A stretch of 64,000 bases of DNA from Paguma larvata (GCA_030068075.1 CM057826.1:78093312-78157311), one strand, 5' to 3'. Shown: positions 46,222 to 57,485, numbered from the stretch's first letter. Notes: generated by a model from the letters alone, not told the origin. Translations and numbers: made by a program.

Positions 46222-46433
46222 CTTATATATAAATATTTTATTTACTTATTATAGAGAGAGAGAGAGTGCACATGAGCAGGACAGGGGCAGAAAGGGAGAG
46301 AGAGAATCCCAAGCAACTCCCACGCTGTCAGCACAGAGGCCAACGTAGGGCTCCATCTCGTGAACCATGAGATCATGACCTGAGATGAAATCAAGAGGCA
46401 CGTGCTTAACTGACAGAGCCACCCAGACACCCT
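46222..46433 (-). mobile_element. SINEC, older copy
   Basis: Minus strand SINE with a short GA tract, body 'aatcccaagcaactcc', head ending 'gccacccagacaccc'. AT-rich flanks obscure the target duplication. Confidence 0.92.
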
Positions 46434-46559
46434 GCTCATATGTAATATATATATATGCTCATATATAAAGCATCTGTAATGAAATAAGAGGAAAAACACA
46501 TGTTGTTTCCCTCCTATGTGTCACTCATTGGGTTTTAAGATTTCTTCCTTTTTGCTACA

Positions 46560-47265
46560 CCCCTAGACCAAAACTCCAAGGCCATTATTACTTATCTTTT
46601 TGCCAAAGCGATCTATAATGGTTCCTCCAGCTTCCTCTTGTGCCCTTGTCCAATACCTTGTCAGAGTAATCTCTTCACACCACAGCTCAAACCATGTCAC
46701 TTTTATATCTAAAAAAATTTTTAGTGACTCTCCATTGCTTAGTATAAAGTCCAATATACTATATAAATAATGGCAATATTTGCTTCTGCATAATACGTAG
46801 ACCTCCCACCCCAGAATTTGCCAGAGTGAACTAGGCATACCAGAGCATTTGCTGATTCTTGCGCATGATCTTACACCATGCTTTTGCTTATGCTCCTCCT
46901 TCCATTTGGCATTCCTGTTCCTCATCTCCACTTGTCAAACAAAACCTTATCCATTTTTTAAGGCTTAGTTCACATGCCATGTTGCTCATGGAAACTTTCT
47001 GACCCTATCACCTACCCCATCTGCCAACCAAAAAATATCACTCTCCTCTATCTCTCGCTAAACCATCTTTTATTTCTCTTAAAGAACACAAATCATTCTT
47101 TACTGTCTAATCATTTATGAATGTGTCATAGCTCCCTTTCTAGAATATATGCTCTGCAAGGACCAAGATCGGGCATGATTCATCTTTAAGTTCAGTCAGC
47201 ACCTGGGACAGACTCTGTACTTTGGAAGTGCTCATAATATGTACGTTGAATTGAATTATTAGGTC
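46560..47265 (+). mobile_element. L2 LINE 3' region, about 700 bp
   Basis: Plus strand L2: 'tctccattgcttagtataaagtcca', 'gcttatgctcctccttccatttggcattcctg' in outline, 'aaggcttagttcacatgcca', 'agcacctgggacag'. Frames over it are broken. Confidence 0.85.
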
Positions 47266-47269
47266 CTTT

Positions 47270-48045
47270 TATTGCATTTTTGGCTTTAAAATGGAAGTTA
47301 TTGTCTTAAAAGTTACTTATGTCATTCGATCTTCTTAGTTGTTCATTTTACTACCAGAGAGAATAAATTCCAAGAATAATCCCGAACTGTAAAAAACAAA
47401 AATGCTTTTGCCGAAACGAATGCAATCTCCCTTATTGTCTACTATAGTAAAACTCCAGAGTCATCTCTAATTCAAGTCAACCAAGTGATTCCAAAATTGA
47501 AATGCCTTTTCGATCATTATTTATAAACGTTATATTGGTATAAAAGCAATTAATCTCTATTGTTCTCAGTGGGTTCAACGTAATATCTATTCCCTCTTAC
47601 CCTTTACCTCCTTTTTGATTTCATCTCTTTTCACCGCCAACTTAATTTAGTTGAGCAAACCAAAAAAAAAAAAAAAAAGTTGCTCCAAAATGGTTTGCAA
47701 TTGTATCATAAACAAAAATTGTTAAAAAATGCATTTAAAATAAATATTTTAAAGCCAAAGTCAGGTTAGTCAATATTTGAATAAAATTATGTAATACCAA
47801 TTCGGTCATCTTTCCTTTACAGATGCAAGCTGGGAGTGTCAGGATGTGAGTTTGGCAATAACTAGCAAATCCAAACATATCCCAAGGAGCTTTTTCTGTG
47901 ATGACATATGTTAGTTGACATATCAAAACTATTCTTTGTACACAGGATCACTGACAAATTTACTCAAATGAAATATTTACGTACCTTGGCTTATTCTGAG
48001 GAGGGAGCAATATCCTCTCATGCAGCAAATGTATACATATTGGTA
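47270..48045. other. No recognised feature
   Basis: AT-rich, with an A-run at about 47664-47679. No gene or named repeat. Confidence 0.4.
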
Positions 48046-48047
48046 TC

Positions 48048-48311
48048 TGTTATGGATTGAATGTTTATGTCCTTCCCCAAATTGACACGTTGAATCTGTG
48101 ACCTCTACTGTGATGGTACTTAGGAGTGGGCCTTTGCGAATGATTAAGTTTGGATGCAATCTTCAATGTGAAGCCCTCATGATGGGATTAGTGTTCTTAT
48201 CAGAAGAGGAAGCAAGACCAGAGCTAGAGCTCTTTCTCTACCATGTGGGTAACAGCAAGAAGCTGATCATTTGCAAACCAGGAAGAGAGCTCTTGCCAGA
48301 AACAGAATCTC
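48048..48311 (+). mobile_element. MLT1 LTR, left part
   Basis: Starts 'tgttatggattgaatgtttatgtcc', then 'gatggtacttaggagtgggcctttg', 'ccctcatgatgggattagtg', 'catttgcaaaccaggaagagag': standard MLT1 order. Split by a SINE and resuming at 48550. Confidence 0.88.
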
Positions 48312-48535
48312 CTGGGATGCCCGCGGTGGGGGGTGTGGGGGGTGGGGTGGCTCAGTCCGTTGAGCATCCATCTCTTGATCTCTGCTTGGATCTTAAACTC
48401 ACGGTTTGTGAATTCAGGCCCCCGTGTCTGTCAGGGCAGAACCCGCTTAGGAGTCTCTCTCTTCTTCTCTCTCTGCTCCTCCCCCTCCTCATGCTCTCTC
48501 TCAAAATAAATAAATAAACTTAGAAAAAAAAACAA
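48312..48535 (+). mobile_element. SINEC nested in MLT1, with G-rich head
   Basis: Plus strand SINE with perfect 14-bp duplications agaaacagaatctc (48298-48311 and 48536-48549). The head, normally GGCGCCTGGGTGG, is replaced by a G-run cluster at about 48324-48350. The rest of the body and the tail (caaaataaataaataaac) are typical. Confidence 0.95.
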
Positions 48536-48549
48536 AGAAACAGAATCTC

Positions 48550-48655
48550 TAGGCACCTTGATCTCAGACTTCCCAGGCTCCAGTACCATGAGAAATAAAT
48601 GTCTATTATATAACCTACCCAGTTTACAACATTTTTTTTAGAGCAGCCTGAAGTA
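48550..48655 (+). mobile_element. MLT1 LTR, right part
   Basis: Continues 'aggcaccttgatctcagacttcc', 'cagtaccatgagaaataaatg' and ends near 'cagcctgaagtaag'. The AATAAA of the LTR lies near 48593. Confidence 0.88.
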
Positions 48656-48764
48656 AGATTGCATGGATCTATCATTTGTCTTTTAAATAAAGTTACTTTT
48701 GTTGTCTTCTTTATTTTCTCTAAAAACACAAGCTAGTGAAGTCAACTGTGACTGCATAAACTTT

Positions 48765-49105
48765 TCATTCAGCAAATATTTTCTGAGTGCTTTATATGTT
48801 CAAGGCCGTAGCGGGATACTTTTGCATGCATTAACTCATTTGATTGTCACAATAACCTGGGAAGTGGACATTGCTACTCCCATTTTACAGATGGGAAAAC
48901 TGCACTCCAGATAAGTTACATGATATAACTAGTAGTTGTTGGCTCGATAAAGGAAAGGTCTGTTCTGTTTTCTTAATTGGTAGAATTCTAATAGCTAGCA
49001 CACAGGTACTAGTATCTCAGTAAATATGGGCTAGATAAATTATTGATAGTAAGTAAGGGATAAAGCTGAATTTGAACACAGATCTTCTCATTCCAAGACT
49101 TCTAA
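48765..49105 (-). mobile_element. MIR/L2-type relic
   Basis: Reads 'cattcagcaaatattttctgagtgctttatatg', 'cacaataacctgggaagtgg', 'cccattttacagatgggaaaac': the complement of MIR, with an L2-like start. Confidence 0.8.
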
Positions 49106-49442
49106 TGCCCACTACGTTATGTCCTATACTAATATAGTCGATATTAATTAATTAATGCGATGTTAATTAATGTTAATTTATGATATGTCCCATATTAAAT
49201 TTGTTCTTTATTTTAGAAGTGTTAAGGCTTCCGCATGTCTTAAAAGTTTAACCAGTTATTAGAAGATTTTTATTATAAAGTCGACATGTGGTTTGTAAAG
49301 ATCTGGCAGCTTAAAATTGTGCGATGTGACAAATGCTCCGTGCCCGGAACCGGAAGTAACTGCTATTAAGAATGCGATGGATTTCCTTCCACATGGCCTA
49401 AGTGCCCACATGGAGTATATATTTACCTACTTTATACTTTTA

Positions 49443-49675
49443 TTTTTTTATTTTTATTTTTTTAATTTTTTTAACGTTTATTTATTTTTTGAGAGACATA
49501 GAGACAGAGTATGAGCAGGAGAAGGGCAGAGAGAGAGGGAGATACAGAATCCAAAGCAGGCTCTGGGCTCCGAGCCATCAGCACAGAGCCCGGCACGAGA
49601 CTCGAACCCACAGACCATGAGATCATGACCTGAGCCGAAGTCGGCCGCTCAACCAACTGAACCACCCAGGCGCCC
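49443..49675 (-). mobile_element. SINEC_Fc, full length
   Basis: Minus strand SINE; 16-bp duplications ctactttatactttta (49427-49442) and ctactttacactttta (49676-49691) differ at one base. Confidence 0.96.
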
Positions 49676-49691
49676 CTACTTTACACTTTTA

Positions 49692-49904
49692 AAGATTTTA
49701 AAAAAGGCATTCTCATGTTGTTATGTGAGTTTCCTTTAAATTTAAATATATATTATAGTTATTTTTCATATCTTACAATTTACTTTGATGACTGTGTGAT
49801 ACTTCCTTATTTTTATGCAATGCTATTTAACCAGGTCCCTACCGATGAATATTTAGGTTGCTTTAAAATTTCACTGTTATAAACATGCTGTAATTAATAC
49901 ACGT
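49692..49904 (-). mobile_element. Old L1 3' end, left part
   Basis: Complement of an old L1 3' region ('gcaatgctatttaaccaggtccc', 'atatttaggttgctt', 'ttataaacatgctgtaatt'). It resumes at about 50550 after an inserted block. Confidence 0.65.
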
Positions 49905-50548
49905 CACAGAGAGGATGTGACTGCTGGTTGACCAAAGCTGGTCTGTCCTTAGAAGGCATGTTATGCCTACTATTTTTTATTTATTTATTTTTTTTGCATT
50001 TATTTATTTTTGAGAGACAGAGTGAGACACAGTGCGAGTAGAGGAGGAGAAGGCAGAGAAGGAGACGCAGAATCTGAAGCAGGCTCCAGGTTCTGAGCAA
50101 GTGTTCAGCACAGAGCCTGATGCGGGGCTTGAACCCCCGAAACCGTGAGATCATGACCTGAGCCAAAGTCGGACACTCAACCGACTGAGCCACCCAGGCG
50201 CCTCTTCTGCCTACTATTGTATGACAGCTCTTTTGTCCCTAAAATGTAAATTCTGCCTCCTATTTCCATCCTAGTTGCCATTTCAGTGGTGGAGCCTTGA
50301 GAGAGCAAGGTGTTGAGACCAAGTAGATTGAATATGGGTCTGAACCCAGTTAAGGCCTCTGTATAAATTTTTAAGATTCTGGTGGGCCAGTGGAGATTGA
50401 TTAGTCTCATGGCCGCCTAAGACAAGCCTCATAAGTTCCTTTGTTGATTAAACCCATGTAGGGGCGCCAGATTCGCTATTATCTATAAATAAGAAAAAAT
50501 TTGAATAATGAATTTCACCTGGGGAACTCCCCAAGGTAGTCGACAAAC
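49905..50548 (+). mobile_element. LTR-like block inserted in old L1
   Basis: This block interrupts continuous old L1 sequence. Apart from a SINE at 49975-50207 it contains a TATA-box-like TATAAA at 50362-50367 and, 80 bp later, ATTAAA at 50447-50452. That spacing is as in an LTR promoter followed by its polyadenylation signal. No clear TG…CA ends or target duplication were found, so this remains tentative. Confidence 0.3.
49975..50207 (-). mobile_element. SINEC_Fc, full length
   Basis: Minus strand SINE between perfect 11-bp duplications tgcctactatt (49964-49974 and 50208-50218). A 'gagtagaggaggagaagg' body variant is present. Confidence 0.95.
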
Positions 50549-50917
50549 ACTTACTGGGTCAAATGGTAAACAGTTTCAGCATTTTGATATATATTGCCAA
50601 ATTTCCTTAACTAATCTGTTCCATTTTGTATTTCCACTAATTGTGCACTAGAGTTCCTTTTCAGAAAAAGCAACACATGTGAATATTGGATATAATCCAT
50701 TTAATTTATCTTTTCCAATATTATTGGTTACAAAATGTGGCATTTAAAAAATTTACATTCACTTACATAATGATTAAATTATTGTTGACCATGAGTATTC
50801 CTTTCTCTGTGTATACCTTATTTATCCATTAATTTCTGCTAAGTTTTGTATTGGGTTGTTGTTTTAATATTGATTAGTGAATTCTTTTTGAATGTTAAAA
50901 AGGTTTGTCTTTTGCCC
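50549..50917 (-). mobile_element. Old L1 3' end, right part
   Basis: Resumes 'cttactgggtcaaatggtaaac' and continues 'atatattgccaaatttcc', 'tttccactaattgtgcactagag', 'ttaatatt' and 'gtattgggttg', as in an old L1 3' region. Confidence 0.75.
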
Positions 50918-50926
50918 CTCATGTGT

Positions 50927-51154
50927 ATGTTTGTTGTTATTTTTTAATGTTTATTTTTGAGGAAGAGAGAGAGAGAGAGAGAGCTAGCAGAGAGGGACAG
51001 AGAAAGAGGGAGACACAGAATCTGAAGCAGGCTCCAGGCTCTAAGCTGTCAACACAGAGCCCGATGTAGGGCTCAAATCCACGAACCTTGCTTGAAATCA
51101 TGACCTAGGCCAAAGTTGACGCTTAATCAACTGAGCCACCCAGGTGCCCCACCA
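50927..51154 (-). mobile_element. SINEC nested at L1 edge
   Basis: Minus strand SINE with short GA tract; nine-base duplications ctcatgtgt at 50918-50926 and 51155-51163. Confidence 0.94.
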
Positions 51155-51354
51155 CTCATGTGTTTTTTATATGTAGGAATTTGGTTGAGTGGACAAGTTT
51201 AATTTTCATTTGACTGGGCTTTCCAATCTTTTTATCCCCCACTGGTTTCTGGATTTCCTATTACAACGAGAAAGACCTTCTTAATTCAAAGATTTTTAAA
51301 AAATCATTTGGATTTTCTTTGGTAGTTTTTATCTTTATTAATGTTTTGGTCTAT

Positions 51355-51460
51355 AATTCATGCATTCATCAAACAAATATTTATTGTACGCTAACTGTGT
51401 GTCAGGCATCTTACATTAGTGAACAAAGCAGACAAAAATGTCTGCATTCATGGAATGATG
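51355..51460 (-). mobile_element. L2 LINE 3' end relic
   Basis: Reads 'tgcattcatcaaacaaatatttattg', 'gtgtcaggcatcttac', 'gaacaaagcagacaaaaatg': complement of the L2 3' end. Confidence 0.8.
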
Positions 51461-51699
51461 TTGGGTTCAGTTAGTTATTCTTTTAATATACTCAATTCAA
51501 TCTGCTATGATATTATTAACTGTTTTAGCATTGTATTAGTAGTTGAGCTATATGAAATTTATTTTGTTAATCAGCTTAACGATAACCCACAACTCTCGGG
51601 CCAACTTGAAATTAATTTTGATAAAAGGAATGAGGTAGGAATACATTTTGTTTTCTTTTTCTTTATAAGATTAGGCATTTATCTCAACTAAATGTTTTA

Positions 51700-52835
51700 T
51701 CTTTTACTACTGATTTTCAAATAGTACCCTTATGAAAAACTGAATACCTGTAGGTGCTTGGGTTTGTTTCTAAACTCCATTCTGAACATTGATCAGTTGT
51801 ATCTGTTTTTGAACCAGGATTATAATTTTAAAATTACTGTAGCTTACAATGAATTTCAATTTTTGAAGGGACTAATTTCCTCCTTGAAACTCTTCTTTTA
51901 CACATTTGTTTTTCTGACTCTTTATCACACATGTAGTCTTCCAAATGAACTTTATAACTATTTGGTCATGTTGTAAAAATTCTTAGTGTTGTGATTAAGA
52001 TCACATTGACTTTATGGATTCATGTAAGTATAAATGATCACTATTCAGTAGTGAATCTCCTCGCCTAGGTGTTTTCCACTTATTCAAGTCTTCTTTCATG
52101 TCCCACAATAAAGTCTTGAAGCTTTCCTCATATAGCTCTTAGGTTTATCTTGTTTTGTTCACTTGGTTTTTATATTTTGGTTATTATTTTAACAGTACTA
52201 CTTTTTCTATTTTATTTTATAATCTCTTTCCGTAGAAGGGAAAACTATCGGTCTTGGAAATTAATTTTGTAACTTACTCCTTCACTGTTTTTTCTTAGTT
52301 TTTATGTTTTTTCCTTTAGTTTTTCAAGTACACAATGATTATCCCATCTCTAACTAATGAAAACAATTGCCTCATTCTTCAAATATTTTCATGTCTTATT
52401 TTATTTTCTTAATTACATTGGCTCACTCTTGCAGAACACTTAGCAGTAGCTGTGCCATTATTTGGGGTCTTTGCCTGGTTCTTGACTTATACAGGATTGC
52501 CTTTATTACTTTGCTATGAACGTTATTGCTGACTTTGGAATTTATGCATATATTATAATATAATGTTAGGGAAATATTCATATCATATTTTACTAGGATT
52601 TTTAAGTTAATAAAGGATGCCAAATTCTATTCTTTGTAAGTATTATTTGATCTCATTTGACCGATTAATATGGCATACTATTTTGGTAAATTCCCTAATA
52701 TTAAACTATTATTTCCCTGTGGAGATGAATCCAAATATGTCGTGGTGTATTATTTTTTAATGTACGACTGATTTCTATTTGTGAACTTATTTATTTACTT
52801 ATAAATGTAAATATGCTATTATAACAAATATTTAT
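51700..52835 (-). mobile_element. Old L1 ORF2 relic
   Basis: Complement of L1 ORF2: 'tcccacaataaagtcttgaagctttcctcatatagctc', 'ctgtggagatgaatccaaatatgtcgtggtgta' in outline match the region downstream of the L1 reverse transcriptase core. Frames are broken throughout. The left boundary is uncertain. Confidence 0.6.
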
Positions 52836-52839
52836 TTAT

Positions 52840-53540
52840 AACTTTTTTGGACTCAGCGATATTTGGGTAACCTTTCTTACATAAACATATTGATCTATCC
52901 CTTTCTCTTTGTTGCATAAAAGTTTGGAATATGATAAATCATAATCGATATAATCAATCCTGTGTTGAAGGACATTCAAATTTTCCTTTTGTTTTTTTTT
53001 TTATTTGGCTATTACTAACCATTACTGCTATTTCTAACAATGCTGCAATTCGATCCTTATCCATATATTTTAATCTGCGTGCAGAGTTTGGAGGTGTGGG
53101 TGAGGAAGATGCCTAGGAGTAGAATTCCTGAGTCATGAATTATGTACATTTAAATATGTATTGACTTCTTAAATGGCTATAACAATTCACACTGTCATTA
53201 GTAATGACTGTGATATCCATTCTCCACACCCATGACAAAGTTGAAACCCTCAAGCAATTTTATATTTTACTAATCTCTGTAATAAAATTGTTTAGGAAAT
53301 ACCTTCATGAGGTTTAAATTTGCATTTTTTTCTTTTTGCTATTTTGTGACTTTATCTTGACTATTCATGTTCTTTGCCTATTTTTGTATTGGGTTGTCTT
53401 TTTTGTATCAGTTTGAGGTGTTCCTTATAACTTCTGTATTTTTATCTCTTGCATGTTATAAATTTTGCAGTTCTTTCTCCTTCCCCATTTTGTTTTTTTA
53501 CCTTTTACTTTGTTTATGGTGTCCTTTCTTATAAATATTA
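52840..53540 (-). mobile_element. Old L1 3' end relic
   Basis: Complement of an old L1 3' region: 'acattcaaattttcc', 'accattactgctatttctaacaatgctgcaat', 'gaattcctgagtcatg', 'gtattgggttg', 'gtttatggtgtcc'. Its position beside ORF2 sequence implies a separate insertion from 51700-52835. Confidence 0.65.
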
Positions 53541-53753
53541 CATGCTGTATAGTCTTTGGGAAACTCTGCCATACACTTGTGGGAGACTAACTGTGAAAAA
53601 GGCACATGACATCCTAGAATTACTGGAAAATAGCTTCGGCCTAAGAGGATTTCAGGTCTCCAGATCAAATTCTGAGAGCCACTGCTCTAAACCTTGACAC
53701 AGCTTTAAAAATAATTACATATATTAAATTTATATAGAAATTTCCTTATTATT

Positions 53754-53932
53754 TAAAATATTTATTTTTTTAAGAGAGAGAGCCAGCAAGAGAGGGGCAG
53801 AAAGAAGACAGAAGGTCCAAAGCAGGCTCTGTGCTGACAGCAGAGAGCCCACTTTGGGGCTCAAACATGCAAACTGAGATCATGACATGAGTTGAAGTCT
53901 GATTCTTAACTGACTGAGTTACCCAGGCGTCC
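53754..53932 (-). mobile_element. SINEC, older copy
   Basis: Minus strand SINE with shortened body; head ends 'gttacccaggcgtccc'. No clear duplication. Confidence 0.9.
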
Positions 53933-54036
53933 CTTACAATTGCCTTGCTCGAATCTGCTATCTATTTCCTGCAGTGACCCTGAATGAGAAACCTATCCTG
54001 TCTGGATACCAAAGGTTAGTCTGAGGAGATGGAGGG

Positions 54037-54155
54037 AAGGTAGTGGAGATAGGGCTAGAAATAGAGAGGGAAGGATGAGGATAGGGATAGGGATAGGAGG
54101 GAAAGAGGAGAGGGGGAGAGAGAGAAGAGAGAGAGAGGGGGAGAGAGAGACCCTA
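54037..54155. repeat. Homopurine GA-rich tract with (GGGATA)n
   Basis: Nearly 120 bases with very few pyrimidines on the + strand. It includes three to four GGATAG units at about 54075-54097 followed by mixed GA/GGA repeats. The mirrored CT-rich strand gives the Ser/Leu/Pro-rich antisense open frame. Confidence 0.9.
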
Positions 54156-54159
54156 TTTA

Positions 54160-55480
54160 CTCCCAGAGGACAAAGCTGTTGCAAAGCAATTCAGGATGCG
54201 GCCACATTAACAAAGACGAGGCGGCGCTCTAGAGCAGGCCAGAGGAGGCCCGGACACTCAGCTTTTCTGCATCAGACTCATTTCCTGTGTTATGGAGTCA
54301 AGTGCCAGAAGGCTGAGGTGGCCTCACAGTGGAAGCTTAGTATGAATAATTGGGCCCAGACTGGGTAAGAGAAATGACGGATATCTGTCAGGGGGCCCAG
54401 CCAGGAGCCAAGGAGGCATTGAGTCATCTGGGAGCTTCTTTGGGCTCTGGTTAGGATATGAGTGCCTACTTGCTCTTGGATGTTAGCAGGCAAAGCAGGT
54501 AGACACTGGACATCTCTCCCAGAGAAGAAGAGGCAGATGACACTACCTTTCTTGAAGATGTGAAAGACACATCCTTTCCCTAGTCACCCAGATACCTTCT
54601 TAGGAAGAGTAACAAGGGGAGAGAAGCCCACCTGAGAGACAAACATTTCGTCCCAAGAAGACTGTAGACATTTCCTACAGGGACTGTCTAAATGTTGAAA
54701 TCTTAGTGATTGTTAAAGTTGGGTTGGATACTTCATTATTTTTTTCACCACTTACTTCTGGTCGGGTGGCATTTCTCTAAAAGAAAACCAGATTCGTTAC
54801 AGAAAACCTAAAGGAGCTATATTTTTCTGCCCATCTGAACAGAAGTTAGCAGGACTGATTTTTTTTATTCCAATACATTATTATTTGCAACGTCCAATTC
54901 TCCTACAGTCCCTAGCCCTCTTGCCATATATCCAATCTCATTAGTGCACAGAGGTTGTATTTACAGATGGCAGCCCCTATAAGTGGTGAGTGCCATTTTG
55001 TTTATTTATGGCAGCAATTTTTCTGCCTCAAATTCATTTCTTAACCCAAGGCTGGAGGAAATGTGCAGATTTCCCAGGTGCTACCATCCAGCCTGAGCGA
55101 AGGCTTCGTGATGCCAGACTTGATGTATTTGGAGTTGAGGCTATTGTCTGGTGTATCCTGATGGAGACAAACAATTCTGCATCTTGGAGTGGTTAAATTG
55201 TGCTTGGATCCAATCTGCTGAATCCTACAATTGAATGAGAAATGGTTCCATATACACTGGGAATGGTGGGGAGGAAGCGTGGTTCAAATCCTAAAAGACG
55301 TTGTTTGTAATTACCTCACTGATCCCACTACTGACTTTATATGAGACCTGGGCCAAGTCCCCTCATTTACCTTGGTTTTTTAGGTGTTCTGTCAAAGGGG
55401 AAAACAATACCTATACTATCTATGTAATTACATGGCCAGAATTTAGAGGTTTGATTGTGAAGGCTGGCAGACATCAAGAT
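54160..55480. other. No recognised repeat or gene
   Basis: Mixed-composition sequence with a few CpG-containing stretches near 54215-54255. Open frames of 67-97 codons have no recognised domain. Confidence 0.4.
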
Positions 55481-55492
55481 TAGGAATAAATC

Positions 55493-55698
55493 TGGACACC
55501 TGGGTGGCTCGGTTGGTTAAGCATCTGACTTCAGCTCAGATCATGATCTCATGGTTTGTAAGTTCAAGCCCCACATCAGGCTCTGGGCTGACAGCTCATA
55601 GCCTGGAGCCTGCTTTGGATTCTGTGTTTCCCTCTTTCTCTGCCCCACCCCCTGCTCATGCCCTGTGTCTCAAAAATAAATAAACATTTAAAAAAAAA
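55493..55698 (+). mobile_element. SINEC, first of a pair at one target
   Basis: Plus strand SINE from 'ggacacctgggtggctcgg' to a tail with 'aaaaataaataaacattta'. It is preceded by ggaataaatctgg and followed by gaataaatcagg. Confidence 0.95.
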
Positions 55699-55708
55699 GA
55701 ATAAATCA

Positions 55709-55896
55709 GGGCACCTGGGTGGCTCAGTTGGTTAAGTGTTTGACTCTTGGTTTCAGCTCAGGTCATGATTTCATGGTCTGTGAGTTTGAGCCCTGCATCA
55801 GGTTCTGCGCTGTCAGAGCAGGATTCTGTCTCTCTCTGCCCCTCCCCTGTTCTTGCTCTCTCTCTCTCTCAGAATAAACTTTAAAAACAGTTTAAA
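55709..55896 (+). mobile_element. SINEC, second of a pair at one target
   Basis: Plus strand SINE from 'gggcacctgggtggctcag' to '…ctcagaataaactttaaaaa', with about 20 bp missing in the middle. It is followed by a third copy of the target, aataaacctgg. Confidence 0.95.
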
Positions 55897-56450
55897 AATA
55901 AACCTGGGGGATGGACCTATGGGCTACAAAGCAGGATCTGAGAAATGTATTTTAGACAAGGTAGTTTCACTGGAAGTAATTTTTTTCATAAAATACATTA
56001 TACTTGGTTTTATTCTTCCGAGGATGATCATACACATTTAGCTACTCCATCTTTCCTTCTGTTTTCCTACCTCCCCTATGGGATGCAGACAGAAGGCCAC
56101 CTCAGAATAAAACTCTACAAAAGTTTTTTCTAACTAGTTCTTTCTCTTGTAGTCCCCAAAAGCAGGCATTTTAAAAACTGAGCTTGCCAGAAAGTCTGCT
56201 CAAGTCTTAGGCGCTGGTCTGAAATCAATAACATGTATTTTTTAAATAACCATTTCATCTCAGAGAAAAGCGTGGGAGTTGGGGATTGGATTTGCAACAA
56301 ACCAAAAACTGATTGCAACCTGGGAAAAACATCATGTTAGGGGAAAATAGGGGAGCAGTGTGATTCTAATTAGCAAAGTGGCCAGACTTGAAATAACACA
56401 GCAAAGAGTAGATTTGCCCTGTTTAGCAGCCTCTTGGTGTTCTTATTTTT

Positions 56451-56508
56451 TTAAAAAAAATTTTAATGTTTATTTATTTCTGAGAGAGAGAGAGAGAGAG
56501 AGAGAGAA
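56451..56508 (-). mobile_element. Very short SINEC 3' fragment (about 58 bp)
   Basis: Only the tail ('aaaattttaatgtttatttatttc') and a GA tract are present. It is nevertheless bounded by a perfect 24-bp duplication (56427-56450 and 56509-56532, starting cagcctcttggtg), so it is a severely 5'-truncated insertion, not a decayed one. Confidence 0.9.
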
Positions 56509-56532
56509 CAGCCTCTTGGTGTTCTTATTTTT

Positions 56533-56749
56533 AAAAAACATTTTTTAATGTTTATTCATTTTTAAGAGAGAGAGAGACAGAGCGTGAGCAGGAATGGGGC
56601 AGAGAGAGTGGGGGACACAGAATCTGAAGCAGGTTCCAGGCTCTGAGCTGTCAGCACAGAGTCCAAAGCAGGGGTTCCAACTCATGAACCATGAGATCAC
56701 GACCTGAGCTGAAGTTGGACACTCAACTGACTGAGCCACCCAGGTGCCT
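56533..56749 (-). mobile_element. SINEC_Fc, full length
   Basis: Minus strand SINE directly after the second copy of the 24-bp target. Its own duplication is imperfect: ctcttggtgttcttatt on the left, ctctcagtgtgcttatt on the right. Confidence 0.95.
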
Positions 56750-56935
56750 CTCAGTGTGCTTATTATTAGTGAATATCAGTGTGTCTTAATTCTGCTACTT
56801 TGTAACACTGAGCCATTCCTCTGGCTCTAATACCCTACTGTTAATGAGGCAATCTGGGGAGATCTATTTTTTCTTCTAGTCTGTAATGAGGATGTGTCAG
56901 TCAAGACATACTGGGTTCTAGGAAACTTGTGGTAA

Positions 56936-57485
56936 CTAGAATTCTAAAGATGTCCCCCAGAGATTCTTGTCCTTCAGTTACTCATTCAGATGCTAGTATT
57001 GGTATAAGTGTGAAGGGATTTTGTAGGTGTGATTAAGTTTTCCAATATGATCACCTGAGCTCTTGATACAACAAGCGAGCAGAGGAGTCAATAAGAGAGA
57101 TTAGGCAGAAGCGGAGGTGATTGAGGTCTGAAATATGAGAAGGACCTGGTCTTCCATTAGTGGCTTTAATGATGAGGAAGAAGGCCATGAGCCAAGGAAT
57201 GCAGGTAGTTTCTAGAAGCTAAGTATGACCCCTCGCCTCTGTTCCTGTGGACAGCCAGCAAGAAAACAGGGATCTCAGCCCTACAAGGGCATAGAACTTA
57301 ATTCAGTCAACAGTGTGAATGAGCTCGAAAGCAAATTCTTTTCCAGGGTCTTCATAAAGGAGTGCAGCACTGCCAACACTTGGATTTCGGTCCTGTGAGT
57401 CCTGAAGCAGAGGAACTATATAGGGATGCTTTGCCCGGGTATCTGAATGACAGACACTGTGAGACAACAAATGGATATTTGTTTT
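56936..57485 (+). mobile_element. MLT1-type LTR
   Basis: Plus strand MLT1: 'ctagaattctaaagatgtccccc', 'gtgaagggattttgtaggtgtgattaag', 'gatttcggtcctgtgagtcctgaag', 'cactgtgagacaacaaatgg'. Its 3' end was duplicated when the L1 at 57486 inserted. Confidence 0.85.

Noticed and set aside
48098..48517. 139-codon open frame
   Set aside because: Runs through an MLT1 LTR into a SINE.
54075..54097. Interstitial telomere repeat
   Set aside because: Units are GGATAG/GGGATA, not TTAGGG, and only three or four are present.
54990..55196. 68-codon open frame with an acceptor-like tttcccag at about 55070
   Set aside because: No convincing donor was found, the peptide is not recognisable, and the frame is short.
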